The position numbers were made by a program, and so were the translations under genes. A DNA stretch of 64,000 bases from Mucilaginibacter aquatilis (GTDB taxonomy: Bacteria; Bacteroidota; Bacteroidia; Sphingobacteriales; Sphingobacteriaceae): contig NZ_WQLA01000007.1 in the NCBI RefSeq assembly GCF_009755275.1, positions 288,818 to 352,817 on the forward strand. Direction: 5' to 3'. The notes under the pieces are model-generated. The model was not told the DNA's origin and made no database searches. It saw only the letters and a program-made list of their open reading frames with translations. Positions within the stretch are counted from its first letter, which is position 1. The number at the start of each line of letters is the position of its first letter. This document shows, in pieces, positions 8,869 through 16,856 of the stretch.

Positions 8869-9447
8869 TCAATAAGATCTTGCATCTTTAACAACAACGC
8901 TACCGTCATTAAGAACAAAGAAGTATTTTCCGCCATGTAGCTGCATAGAATTTTCTTCTCGGAATTTGACTAGCTTGGTTGAATCATTAAATGCAGGTAT
9001 CATTTTATACTTTGGAAGGAAAGGTTCCAATTCCGCCCTTAACTTTGCCTTACTGTCAGCAGTGTATTTGACTTGTCTTTCGCGGGAAACCCATTTCTCG
9101 TACATCATTATTAACCTTCCGCTACTACTAATTGCATACGAAGAGGGATACATACGATCGTTTTCTGCATTATCGAGCTCGTAATAGTCTACGTTTACAT
9201 AAAATATGGCAGAAGTATTAGGCGGCAGTTTTGGATACGATGACGTAGGCCTAACTATTACAAATCCGCGCCCCTTGCTAAATGACGAATTATCTGCAGT
9301 TTTATCTTCTATAAACTTCTCTAGCGCGTTTTTAAATGCGTCGCCTTTAAGTTCAATCTTTTTTATTTCAATTGAATCAGCGTTTGATTGCGCTAAACAA
9401 GCGTGAGATACAAAAACAGATATAAAAAGGATCAAAAACAATTTCAT
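8869..9447 (-). CDS. Exported protein of unknown function
   Basis: A 192-residue protein beginning at ATG 9447 with a clear signal peptide (MKLFLILFISVFVSHACLAQ). A frame extension upstream to 9477 would need a TTG start and would bury the signal peptide, so 9447 is chosen. The mature part is mixed charged and polar, with segments such as IFYVNVDYYELDNAEN and GGKYFFVLNDGSVVVK. I recognise no family. A Cys lies at position 17 of the signal region, but the context ACLAQ looks like a type I cleavage site rather than a lipobox. The gene is convergent with the esterase gene, and a minus-strand tRNA unit lies upstream. Confidence 0.7.
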   Translation of the reverse strand: MKLFLILFISVFVSHACLAQSNADSIEIKKIELKGDAFKNALEKFIEDKTADNSSFSKGRGFVIVRPTSSYPKLPPNTSAIFYVNVDYYELDNAENDRMYPSSYAISSSGRLIMMYEKWVSRERQVKYTADSKAKLRAELEPFLPKYKMIPAFNDSTKLVKFREENSMQLHGGKYFFVLNDGSVVVKDARSY

Positions 9448-9607
9448 TTTTATAAGTTTTTTAACAGTACTTATCAACCACGCTTTAACAGCTTTAAAAT
9501 TTCATTTTATAGCTATAATCAACGTATACTCAAATTTATAATGATAACCCTTATTTGGTTAATAAACATGCTCAAAATAACCTGCACAAATTCCGCACAA
9601 AAAATAA

Positions 9608-9640
9608 AAAAGGCCACTTAATTAATTTAAGTGGCCTTTT
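9608..9640 (-). terminator. Terminator of the tRNA-Arg unit
   Basis: A 14-bp stem (AAAAGGCCACTTAA at 9608-9621 with TTAAGTGGCCTTTT at 9627-9640) with a 5-nt loop. On the minus strand it begins 4 nt after the tRNA 3' end and is followed by a T-rich tract. Confidence 0.85.
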
Positions 9641-9643
9641 ATG

Positions 9644-9715
9644 TGCTCCCGAAGGGATTCGAACCCCTATCGATGGTACCGGAAACCATAATTCTATCCA
9701 TTGAACTACGGGAGC
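9644..9715 (-). tRNA. tRNA-Arg (anticodon CCG)
   Basis: On the minus strand a 72-nt cloverleaf can be folded. The 7-bp acceptor stem is GCTCCCG/CGGGAGC with discriminator A. The D-arm lies in GTTCAATGGATAGAAT. The anticodon stem is ATGGT/ACCAT with loop TTCCGGT, so the anticodon is CCG. The T-arm is GGGGTTCGAATCCC with the invariant TTCGA. CCA is not encoded. The tRNA reads CGG arginine codons. A consensus promoter lies immediately upstream and a terminator immediately downstream, so it is a single-gene transcription unit. Confidence 0.96.
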
Positions 9716-9727
9716 TTTTTGTGGCAG

Positions 9728-9756
9728 CAAATATAGTTTTTTCAACCTTATTCAAA
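9728..9756 (-). promoter_or_regulatory. Consensus Bacteroidota promoter of tRNA-Arg
   Basis: On the minus strand TTTG (9756-9753), a 17-nt spacer and TATATTTG (9735-9728) match the Bacteroidota -33/-7 consensus TTTG...TAnnTTTG exactly. The expected start point, about 6-8 nt on, falls just before the tRNA 5' end at 9715. Confidence 0.85.
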
Positions 9757-9786
9757 GGTAACTAACGCGTTTTAGTGATTAAAATA

Positions 9787-9821
9787 AAAAAGGCCTTCCT
9801 GCTAAGCAAGAAGGCCTTTTT
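9787..9821 (-). terminator. Terminator of the M16 peptidase gene
   Basis: A long imperfect stem (AAAAAGGCCTTCCTGCT at 9787-9803 against AGCAAGAAGGCCTTTTT at 9805-9821, one wobble position) starts 14 nt after the peptidase stop codon. On the minus strand it runs into a T-rich tract. It resembles the tRNA terminator in sequence (AAGGCC core). Confidence 0.82.
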
Positions 9822-9834
9822 GAATGAGTATTAA

Positions 9835-12768
9835 CTAGTAACCAAACACCTGGTTAAGGTTAAGCTTGGTAAGCTCACCATACTTTTTCAAATCATCGTC
9901 AGTAAGGCGTTTTTCTGAAGCCACAACACAGTAAGTGTATGGTTTGTCTTTCACTTCATTGTTGTGGAACGCTTTAACATCAGCATAATTTAATTTGTTT
10001 AAACTATCATACGTTGTTTTACGCTGGTCAAAATCAAGCCCGCGGCGTTTTGCAGCCAGGTAGTTGAAAATGATACCGTCCTGAGTCACACGATCAGTCT
10101 CCAAAGATTTACGGATATTATCACGGGCTACGCTTAAAGCTTTTTCTGATTCAGGTAAATCATTTAGTAACTCATTCATACCCTTAATGGCTTCGTTGAA
10201 TTTATCGGCCTGCGTACCTACGTAGGCAACAAATACACTATTGTCATCCTTTTTAGCAGGCTCAGCGTATGTTGCATAAGTTGAGTAAGCTAGAGCTTTT
10301 GATTCACGAATGGTTTGGAAAACAATACTGCTCATACCACCACCAAAATAGTTGTTGTATAATTCAACAGTTGGCGTTTTAGCAGCATCGTAAGACGTTT
10401 CGTTACGTATCCAGTTAATTTCAGCCTGCACCATATCAAAATTGGCAAACAACACTTTGTTTTTATCTGATGCCACACGGTTAAATTGCTTTGCAGTCGG
10501 GTACTCAGTAAATTGTGCCGGCGTTTTATGTAACGGCGTTAGCGAAGCTGCTAAGGCAGTTGCTGTTTGCGGGCCATAATATACCACAGTATGCTTGTAT
10601 GTTGCAAGGCTGTGAAGTAAAGCAACTAAATCTTCAGCTTTGATAGCGTCAAGTTCTTCGTTACTCAATACATTATTAAATGGATTTTGAGCACCGTACT
10701 GAGCATAGCTTAATAAACCTTGCATAATTGCGGTTTTGTTGAGCTTGGCATTTTCACGCGCTTTTTTCAAGCGGACTTTAAGTCCTTCAAGCGCTTTAGC
10801 ATCTGGTTTACAGTTGGCAATAAGGTCTTCATACAAGGTAACTGCTTTGCCAAAGTTTTCCTGCAATCCGTTAATGCTTACAGTGGTAATTTCGGTATTA
10901 GCAGTTAAATTGAATGATGCTGCAAGTTTGTAAAAAGCTTTACTGAAATCTTCAGCGCTCATTTTGTCGGTACCTAAAAATTGCAGGTACTGCGCAGCAA
11001 CCGGCAGCAGCTTATTGTTCCAGCTACCCATATCGTAGCGGTAAAATAAACGGAACAAGCTATTGTCTTTATTTTGAACAGATAGAACATCTAACTGACC
11101 GGCTTTAGCGCGTTGAATATCGCGATTGTAATCAAGCCATACAGGTTGCACTGCGTTTGCAGGCATCCCATTTACCAATTTAAGGAACGGTGATTGCGCC
11201 TCACGGTTTACACTTACCGGGGTAATGGTTGGTTTATCAACCTTAACAAGGTCTTTGTCTTCTCCCTGGTGCTTGTAAACTATTACGTAATTGTTATCAT
11301 TCAGATACTTGTTGGCAAACGCTACAATTTGAGCCTTGGTAATTTTTGAAAGCTCGCTTACTGTAGAAACGTTTGTTTTCCAGTCAACACCAGATGTAAA
11401 TGCATCCATCAGGTTATTAGCACGAGAGCCATACTCTTCATTTTGCTGAATAACCGTTTTTTTGTAATTGTTTACAATTGACGGAATCAGATCATCAGCA
11501 AATTCGCCTTTTTTCAATTTTGTTATCTCGTCAAGCATCAAGCCGCGCACATCATCAAGGGTTTGACCTTTAACGGGGTTACCTTGCAATACTAAAGCGC
11601 TATAGTCTTTAAGTACGTACGAAAAAGCTCCGGCACTAAGCAGCTTTTGCTTTTTAACCAGGTCAAGGTCAAATAAACCTGCTTTACCATTGGTTAAAAT
11701 ATCGCTTACCAGGCTAAGCATTTGCGCATCGCGGGTGCTGGCGCCCGGAAAACGGAAAGCTACAGTAAGATTTTCAGGCGTTGGGCCATATACATCGCGC
11801 TTAACCGGGCTGGTAATTGGCTGTTCGGCACCAAAAGTATAAGCAGGTACAGGTTTGCGCACCATGTAGCTAAAGTACTGGTCAACTTTTTTGATCATTA
11901 CATCAGGGTTAAAATCACCCGACATGATAATGCCCATGTTGTTAGGCACGTAGTAGCTGTTATAATAGTCCCTTATTTTTTTTAATGAAGGGTTTTTCAG
12001 ATGCTCAATAGTACCGATAGTAGTTTGTTTACCGTAGTTGTTGTTGGGGAACAGGGCAGCAAACATGGTTTCAAAAACCTTACGGCTGTCATTATCAAGT
12101 CCGCGGTTTTTTTCTTCGTACACAGCTTCCAGTTCCGTATGGAATATGCGTAATACCGGTTTACGGAAACGCTCGGCCTGTAAGGTTAAAAACTTATCTA
12201 CTGAAGAACTTGGAATATCTTCAGTGTAAACAGTTTGCTCAAAAGATGTAAAGGCGTTACTGCCTTGCGCACCCATTGCAGCCATTGCCTTATCATACTC
12301 GTTGGCAATAGCATACTTAGCTGCCTCTCCTGAGGTTTGGTCAATTTGCTTGTAAATTTCGTTGCGCTTAGCCTCATCTTTGGTTGAGTTGTACTGCTCG
12401 TACAAACCGTCAATTTTATCTAATAGAGGCTTTTCTTTAGCCCAATCAAGTGTACCAAACTTATCAGTACCTTTAAACATCATGTGCTCCAGGTAGTGAG
12501 CCAAACCAGTGTTGGTAGCAGGGTCAGTTTTGCTACCGGCTTTAACGGCTATAAACGTTTGTATACGAGGCTGTTTTGGCGTAGCGCTCAAAATAACGGT
12601 TAAACCGTTTTTAAGTGTATAAAAGCGTGAGTGGGTTGGGTCGCCGGTTACGTACTTGTACGGATAACCGTTGGCTGTTGCAGTTTTCCATTCAAACTGC
12701 GACTGGGCCATAACAGCCACACCGGCAAAACTTAGCCAGCAGCTGATAATCAAATGTTTAAATTTCAT
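9835..12768 (-). CDS. M16-family zinc metallopeptidase, exported, two-unit type
   Basis: Insulinase-like (pitrilysin family) peptidase of 977 residues with a signal peptide (MKFKHLIISCWLSFAGVAVMAQ), acting in the periplasm or at the envelope. The first M16 unit holds the inverted zinc motif HYLEH at residues 91-95 in the context GLAHYLEHMMFKG, and a downstream Glu-rich helix LEAVYEEKNRGLDND that supplies the third metal ligand in this family. A second, catalytically inactive M16 half follows from about residue 520 (with GGGMSSIVFQTIRESKALAY at about 800). The length fits the fused two-half form. It is transcribed alone, with its own promoter (12787-12827) and terminator. Substrates are probably short peptides; this is family knowledge. 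Confidence 0.94.
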   Translation of the reverse strand: MKFKHLIISCWLSFAGVAVMAQSQFEWKTATANGYPYKYVTGDPTHSRFYTLKNGLTVILSATPKQPRIQTFIAVKAGSKTDPATNTGLAHYLEHMMFKGTDKFGTLDWAKEKPLLDKIDGLYEQYNSTKDEAKRNEIYKQIDQTSGEAAKYAIANEYDKAMAAMGAQGSNAFTSFEQTVYTEDIPSSSVDKFLTLQAERFRKPVLRIFHTELEAVYEEKNRGLDNDSRKVFETMFAALFPNNNYGKQTTIGTIEHLKNPSLKKIRDYYNSYYVPNNMGIIMSGDFNPDVMIKKVDQYFSYMVRKPVPAYTFGAEQPITSPVKRDVYGPTPENLTVAFRFPGASTRDAQMLSLVSDILTNGKAGLFDLDLVKKQKLLSAGAFSYVLKDYSALVLQGNPVKGQTLDDVRGLMLDEITKLKKGEFADDLIPSIVNNYKKTVIQQNEEYGSRANNLMDAFTSGVDWKTNVSTVSELSKITKAQIVAFANKYLNDNNYVIVYKHQGEDKDLVKVDKPTITPVSVNREAQSPFLKLVNGMPANAVQPVWLDYNRDIQRAKAGQLDVLSVQNKDNSLFRLFYRYDMGSWNNKLLPVAAQYLQFLGTDKMSAEDFSKAFYKLAASFNLTANTEITTVSINGLQENFGKAVTLYEDLIANCKPDAKALEGLKVRLKKARENAKLNKTAIMQGLLSYAQYGAQNPFNNVLSNEELDAIKAEDLVALLHSLATYKHTVVYYGPQTATALAASLTPLHKTPAQFTEYPTAKQFNRVASDKNKVLFANFDMVQAEINWIRNETSYDAAKTPTVELYNNYFGGGMSSIVFQTIRESKALAYSTYATYAEPAKKDDNSVFVAYVGTQADKFNEAIKGMNELLNDLPESEKALSVARDNIRKSLETDRVTQDGIIFNYLAAKRRGLDFDQRKTTYDSLNKLNYADVKAFHNNEVKDKPYTYCVVASEKRLTDDDLKKYGELTKLNLNQVFGY

Positions 12769-12786
12769 TGAGAGTTGATTAAAGGC

Positions 12787-12827
12787 CTAATATAGCTTTA
12801 AAACCAGTTTTTACAAAGGCCAACATT
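12787..12827 (-). promoter_or_regulatory. Promoter of the M16 peptidase gene
   Basis: On the minus strand TTTG (12827-12824), a 19-nt spacer and TATATTAG (12794-12787, one mismatch to TAnnTTTG). The start point would lie about 10 nt before the ATG at 12768. Confidence 0.65.
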
Positions 12828-12871
12828 CATAAAAAAATGCTTGTTTACATTTTAAATAAGGCCAAAAAGAA

Positions 12872-12898
12872 AAAGGCCATCCTTAACGGATGGCCTTT
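12872..12898 (-). terminator. Terminator of ychF
   Basis: Perfect 11-bp stem AAAGGCCATCC (12872-12882)/GGATGGCCTTT (12888-12898) with a 5-nt loop. On the minus strand a T-rich tract follows. It lies 49 nt after the ychF stop codon. Confidence 0.85.
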
Positions 12899-12946
12899 CG
12901 TATTTGCTATATAATCAGCTTGTATTTTATTTCTTGGTATTACGCT

Positions 12947-14047
12947 TTAAACATTAAACCTGAAGTGCATAATATCACCGTCTTCAACAATATAAGTTTT
13001 GCCTTCAACACTTAATTTACCAGCTTCCTTACAGGCATTTTCTGATCCGTATTTAACGTAATCGTCGTATTTGATTACCTCGGCACGTATAAAGCCTTTT
13101 TCAAAATCAGTATGTATTACACCTGCTGCCTGTGGTGCGGTAAAACCTTTGGTAATAGTCCAGGCGCGTACTTCCTGTACTCCCGCAGTAAAATAGGTAC
13201 TTAGGTTAAGTAGCTTGTATGCAGCTTTTATAAGTTTGGTAACGCCCGATTGCTCTAAACCCAAATCATCCAAAAACATCTGGCGTTCTTCAAAAGTCTC
13301 CAGCTGGGCTATTTCTGATTCAATTTGAGCCGAAATAATCAACACTTCGGCGTTCTCTTCTTTAACAGCTTCGCGTACTTTTTCAACGTATGCGTTACCG
13401 GTGTTAACTTCGCTTTCGCCAACATTACATACGTACATTACCGGTTTAGCGGTTAACAACCATAAATCGGCTATATGCTCCTGATCTTCTTCTGAAACAG
13501 CAGCCGTACGGGCCGATTTACCACTAAGTAAATGTTCTTTGTAAATGCCTAATACTTCAAATGCCTTCTTAGCATCCTTATCGCCACCAGTTTTAGCGGC
13601 CTTTTCAACCTTTTGCAGCTTTTTTTCAACCGAATCAAGGTCTTTTAACTGCAGCTCGGTATCAATAATCTCTTTGTCACGAATAGGATCAACAGAACCA
13701 TCAACGTGAATTACGTTATCGTTATCAAAACAACGCAAAACGTGAATTATAGCATTTGTTGCACGTATGTTACCCAAAAACTGGTTACCTAAACCTTCAC
13801 CTTTGCTTGCTCCTTTTACTAGGCCGGCAATGTCAACAATTTCAATAACGTTGGGTACAACGCGTTGCGGGTTTACCAGCTCGGTAAGTTTGGTAAGGCG
13901 CTCGTCGGGCACAGTAATAACACCCACGTTTGGCTCAATAGTACAAAACGGAAAGTTTGCCGCCTGTGCCTTTGCGTTTGATAAACAGTTAAAAAGTGTT
14001 GATTTGCCCACGTTTGGTAAACCAACTATACCACATTGTAAACCCAT
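12947..14047 (-). CDS. ychF: Redox-regulated ATPase YchF (Obg/Ola1 family)
   Basis: Universal P-loop protein of 366 residues that associates with ribosomes and prefers ATP over GTP. It carries the G1 motif GLPNVGKST near residue 8, a switch segment with DIAGLVKGASKGEG, and the G4-equivalent NVGE (in VMYVCNVGESE) in place of NKxD, which explains the ATP preference known in this family. A coiled-coil insertion lies at about 130-190 (KDLDSVEKKLQKVEKAAK). A C-terminal TGS domain lies at about 278-364 (FTAGVQEVRAWTI, ending DIMHFRFNV). Length is standard. The gene stands alone between two other single-gene units. Confidence 0.97.
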   Translation of the reverse strand: MGLQCGIVGLPNVGKSTLFNCLSNAKAQAANFPFCTIEPNVGVITVPDERLTKLTELVNPQRVVPNVIEIVDIAGLVKGASKGEGLGNQFLGNIRATNAIIHVLRCFDNDNVIHVDGSVDPIRDKEIIDTELQLKDLDSVEKKLQKVEKAAKTGGDKDAKKAFEVLGIYKEHLLSGKSARTAAVSEEDQEHIADLWLLTAKPVMYVCNVGESEVNTGNAYVEKVREAVKEENAEVLIISAQIESEIAQLETFEERQMFLDDLGLEQSGVTKLIKAAYKLLNLSTYFTAGVQEVRAWTITKGFTAPQAAGVIHTDFEKGFIRAEVIKYDDYVKYGSENACKEAGKLSVEGKTYIVEDGDIMHFRFNV

Positions 14048-14170
14048 TAGTTTAGTTTTTGTTAAGTAGTTAGTTGAGCTGAAGTGTTGATTGGTAAATA
14101 GTTAATAACGCGCATTTAGCTGTTTAACCGCTTACTTTAATCAACCACTCAACCAACAAAAAATTTTGCG

Positions 14171-14178
14171 CAAAGATA
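14171..14178 (-). promoter_or_regulatory. -7 element upstream of ychF
   Basis: TATCTTTG on the minus strand matches TAnnTTTG exactly. No good TTTG is seen at the right distance upstream. If used, it gives a leader of about 115 nt before the ychF ATG. Confidence 0.45.
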
Positions 14179-14217
14179 ATATAAAAACACCCTTAAAATT
14201 TGAAAAAATAAACGACT

Positions 14218-14248
14218 TTTGCGGGCGTTAAACAAAACTGTATTTTAA
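14218..14248 (+). promoter_or_regulatory. Possible promoter of mgtE
   Basis: TTTG (14218-14221), a 19-nt spacer and TATTTTAA (14241-14248, two mismatches at the 3' end of TAnnTTTG). The start point would be about 22 nt before the mgtE ATG. This leaves no room for an M-box riboswitch leader. Confidence 0.45.
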
Positions 14249-14276
14249 TATAAAAATGTAAACACGGGGGCCGAGT

Positions 14277-15638
14277 ATGGAAGAAATGGTTGAACAAGTA
14301 GAACTGTTACTGCAACAAAATAATGAACAACAGCTAACCGACTATTTGAACAATCTGAACATATCGGAAGTTGAAGAATTGATTGGTGAACTCCCCGAAC
14401 ATGCACACCGCTTTGTTCAGCTCTTATCTCTTAACCGCGCAGTAAACGTTTTCAGGATACTTGATTTTCCGGTACAGGAGCGCTTACTCAAAAAACTGCC
14501 CGGCACCAAAACTGCAGAACTTATAAACGAATTGCCACCTGACGACCGCACCGCTTTATTTGGCGAACTGCACGCAGATACGGTAAAGGCACTGATATTA
14601 CATCTCCCACCAGACGACCGGAAAGAAGCCTTGGTTTTACTTGGGTATGAAGAGGATAGCGTTGGCCGCCTGATGACGCCCGACTACATTGCCGTTAAAA
14701 AAAACTGGGATGTAGTTCAGGTGCTTTCGCACATACGCCGTTACGGTAAAAACTCCGAAACCATTGATGTAATTTACGTTATTAATGATAACGGTGTATT
14801 ACTGGATGATATACGTATAAGGGAAATATTATTGGTTGACCCTGCCACCAAGGTAAGCGATCTTGTTGACGATCGCCTTATTGCCCTTAATGTGAATGAC
14901 CCGCAGGAGGAAGCCATAAACATATTCAGGATGAATAACAGGGTGGCGTTACCTGTTACTGATGATAATAATATACTGCTGGGTATTGTTACCGTTGATG
15001 ATATTTTGTGGATTGCCAACGAAGAGTACACCGAAGATATTCAAAAAATTGGTGGTACCGAAGCGCTTGATGAGCCTTACCTGGATATGCCACTGCTTAA
15101 ACTCGTAAAAAAACGTGTAGGCTGGCTTATCATTCTTTTTTTAGGCGAAATGCTTACGGCTACGGCAATGGGCTATTTTGAAGGTCAGATAGCCAAAGCT
15201 GTTGTACTGGCCTTGTTTGTACCTCTTATTATTTCAAGTGGCGGAAACAGTGGTTCTCAAGCATCAACGCTCATAATACAGGCTATGGCCCTTGGTGAGG
15301 TTACCGTGGCCGATTGGTGGAGGGTTATGCGTCGCGAAATAGTATCAGGCTTACTTTTAGGTATTACGCTGGGATTAATTGGCTTTATACGGATTTTTGT
15401 TTGGACACTTTTTAGCAACATATACGGACCTCACTGGATGGCGGTTGGCTTTACTGTAGCCTTTGCCCTGGTTGGTATTGTGTTATGGGGATCACTGGCT
15501 GGATCAATGTTACCTTTATTACTTAAAAAACTGGGGTTAGACCCTGCAACATCCTCCGCTCCTTTTGTTGCAACGCTGGTTGACGTTACCGGTTTAATCA
15601 TTTACTTCACCATCGCTGTATCTATCATGAATATTTAA
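14277..15638 (+). CDS. mgtE: Magnesium transporter MgtE
   Basis: Inner-membrane Mg2+ channel of 453 residues. The N-terminal superhelical MgtE_N domain (about 10-130) contains ELPPDDRTALFGEL and a repeat of the same type, LPPDDRKEALVLL. Two CBS domains span about 135-255 (ending TVDDILWIANEEYTEDIQ). The five-helix pore domain spans about 280-450, with the conserved pore segment PLIISSGGNSGSQASTLII near residue 315. In characterised MgtE the N and CBS domains close the channel when cytosolic Mg2+ is high. ATG 14277 gives the usual start. The next gene is a DUF5362 membrane protein 84 nt downstream, probably co-transcribed up to the terminator at 16226. Confidence 0.96.
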   Translation: MEEMVEQVELLLQQNNEQQLTDYLNNLNISEVEELIGELPEHAHRFVQLLSLNRAVNVFRILDFPVQERLLKKLPGTKTAELINELPPDDRTALFGELHADTVKALILHLPPDDRKEALVLLGYEEDSVGRLMTPDYIAVKKNWDVVQVLSHIRRYGKNSETIDVIYVINDNGVLLDDIRIREILLVDPATKVSDLVDDRLIALNVNDPQEEAINIFRMNNRVALPVTDDNNILLGIVTVDDILWIANEEYTEDIQKIGGTEALDEPYLDMPLLKLVKKRVGWLIILFLGEMLTATAMGYFEGQIAKAVVLALFVPLIISSGGNSGSQASTLIIQAMALGEVTVADWWRVMRREIVSGLLLGITLGLIGFIRIFVWTLFSNIYGPHWMAVGFTVAFALVGIVLWGSLAGSMLPLLLKKLGLDPATSSAPFVATLVDVTGLIIYFTIAVSIMNI

Positions 15639-15721
15639 TTGGCCGGCTTTAATAGTATTGTTTTATAACTTATTGTTTTATAGTTTTATCAGCATCACTC
15701 TAAAACACTAAACACAATAAA

Positions 15722-16207
15722 ATGGAAGACAAACCTATTGAAACCTTCTCACCCATGCCCGAGCCGGAACACAAAATGTTTTTAACCGATGAGGCGCAGT
15801 ATTACATTCAGATAATTGCCAAATGGGGCAATTTTTTAAGCATTATTGGTTTTATTATGTGCGCCTTGCTCCTTTTGCTTGGTTCATTTATATCATCAAT
15901 TATGTCAAGCCTTAGTGCAATGGGAGGCAACCCGATGGTTGGCTCGGTACAGGGGGCTATGACTGTTATGTACGTACTAATTGCCATTTTCTACTTTTTC
16001 CCAACTCTGTACCTGTTTCAGTTCAGTAGTAAAGCTAAGAAAGCAATATTATTTGCAAATAGCGCTGAGCTTGCCGAAGCCTTTGGTAAACTAAAATCGT
16101 GCTTTAAATTTATTGGTATAGTTACTATTGTAGTTCTATCAATATACGCGTTAGTTTTTATAGCCGGAATTATAGGCATGAGCACCTACTCTGCTTTCAG
16201 GCAATAG
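15722..16207 (+). CDS. DUF5362-type membrane protein
   Basis: A 161-residue protein with about three membrane segments: 40-60 (FLSIIGFIMCALLLLLGSFI), 80-100 (GAMTVMYVLIAIFYFFPTLY) and 128-155 (FKFIGIVTIVVLSIYALVFI). A loop FSSKAKKAILFANSAELAEA lies between the last two. This layout and the FFPTLYLFQFSSKAKKA segment resemble the Bacteroidota family DUF5362, which has no known function. It follows mgtE at 84 nt on the same strand; whether it has anything to do with magnesium is unknown. Confidence 0.75.
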   Translation: MEDKPIETFSPMPEPEHKMFLTDEAQYYIQIIAKWGNFLSIIGFIMCALLLLLGSFISSIMSSLSAMGGNPMVGSVQGAMTVMYVLIAIFYFFPTLYLFQFSSKAKKAILFANSAELAEAFGKLKSCFKFIGIVTIVVLSIYALVFIAGIIGMSTYSAFRQ

Positions 16208-16225
16208 CAAAAGGCAGTAAAATAC

Positions 16226-16255
16226 AAAAGCCCGTGATGTGCATCACGGGCTTTT
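16226..16255. terminator. Bidirectional terminator
   Basis: Perfect 14-bp stem AAAAGCCCGTGATG (16226-16239)/CATCACGGGCTTTT (16242-16255) between two convergent genes. The plus strand continues in a T-run. It can serve the DUF5362 gene and the PUR gene. Confidence 0.88.
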
Positions 16256-16280
16256 TTGATTTGGTTAGTATAAAAGTCCC

Positions 16281-16622
16281 TTAAAAAGAAAAGTCTTCCT
16301 CAGTTGCACCGGCTACGCCTGCAGCTTTGGTAATTTCATTTAGTTCGCTGAATTCGTAGCGTTTTTCTACTACTTCCTGGTTGGCTTTAATGTAGTCAAC
16401 CGTATCTTTTAAACCCTCGGCAAATTTTTCGAAATCCTCTTTGTAAAGAAAGATCTTGTGTTTCACAAAAGCTCCATCTTCCAAACGCTTTTTACTCTCA
16501 GTTATAGTGATGTAATAGTCGTTTGAACGTGTTGCCTTTACATCAAAAAAATAAGTTCTCTTGCCGGCCCTTACCTTTTTCGAGAAAACTTCATCCCTCT
16601 CTCTGTTGTCAAAATCTCCCAT
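16281..16622 (-). CDS. PUR-family DNA/RNA-binding protein (DUF3276)
   Basis: A 113-residue single PUR-alpha-like domain protein of the kind found throughout Bacteroidota (DUF3276). From ATG 16622 it reads MGDFDNRERDEVFSKKVRAG, then KRTYFFDVKATRSNDYYITI and ITESKKR, the beta-sheet core of PUR repeats that binds single-stranded purine-rich nucleic acid. The C-terminal tail is acidic (GATEEDFSF). The frame stays open upstream to 16685, but the extra 21 residues lie over the promoter and leader, so 16622 is preferred. It has a good promoter at 16654-16682 and a strong terminator, as expected for an abundant protein. Confidence 0.9.
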   Translation of the reverse strand: MGDFDNRERDEVFSKKVRAGKRTYFFDVKATRSNDYYITITESKKRLEDGAFVKHKIFLYKEDFEKFAEGLKDTVDYIKANQEVVEKRYEFSELNEITKAAGVAGATEEDFSF

Positions 16623-16653
16623 GTTTAAAAGTGTTGTAATAGTAATGATTGCA

Positions 16654-16682
16654 TAAATATAATCATTTTTTGAAATTGCAAG
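16654..16682 (-). promoter_or_regulatory. Promoter of the PUR-family gene
   Basis: On the minus strand CTTG (16682-16679), a 17-nt spacer and TATATTTA (16661-16654, one mismatch to TAnnTTTG). The start point would be about 25 nt before the ATG at 16622. Its position inside the extended reading frame supports the shorter protein. Confidence 0.6.
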
Positions 16683-16856
16683 CATTTTTTACAAAATGAG
16701 TACACTTATTTTGTAAATGTTTTTAAATAACTCAAACAGGCAATTTAGCCTTGTATCATTTTAAAAACTGCAATGCAATAGCAAACCATTACGTTTACGC
16801 AAGACAACAAAAAAAGTTGTAGAAAAAGGGTACGTTTAACCAATGGTAAATTAACG

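Noticed and set aside
14048..14276. Possible M-box magnesium riboswitch before mgtE
   Set aside because: The likely transcript leader is only about 22 nt and no M-box helices can be formed.
16623..16685. 21-residue upstream extension of the PUR-family protein
   Set aside because: It covers the promoter and leader and lacks family similarity.
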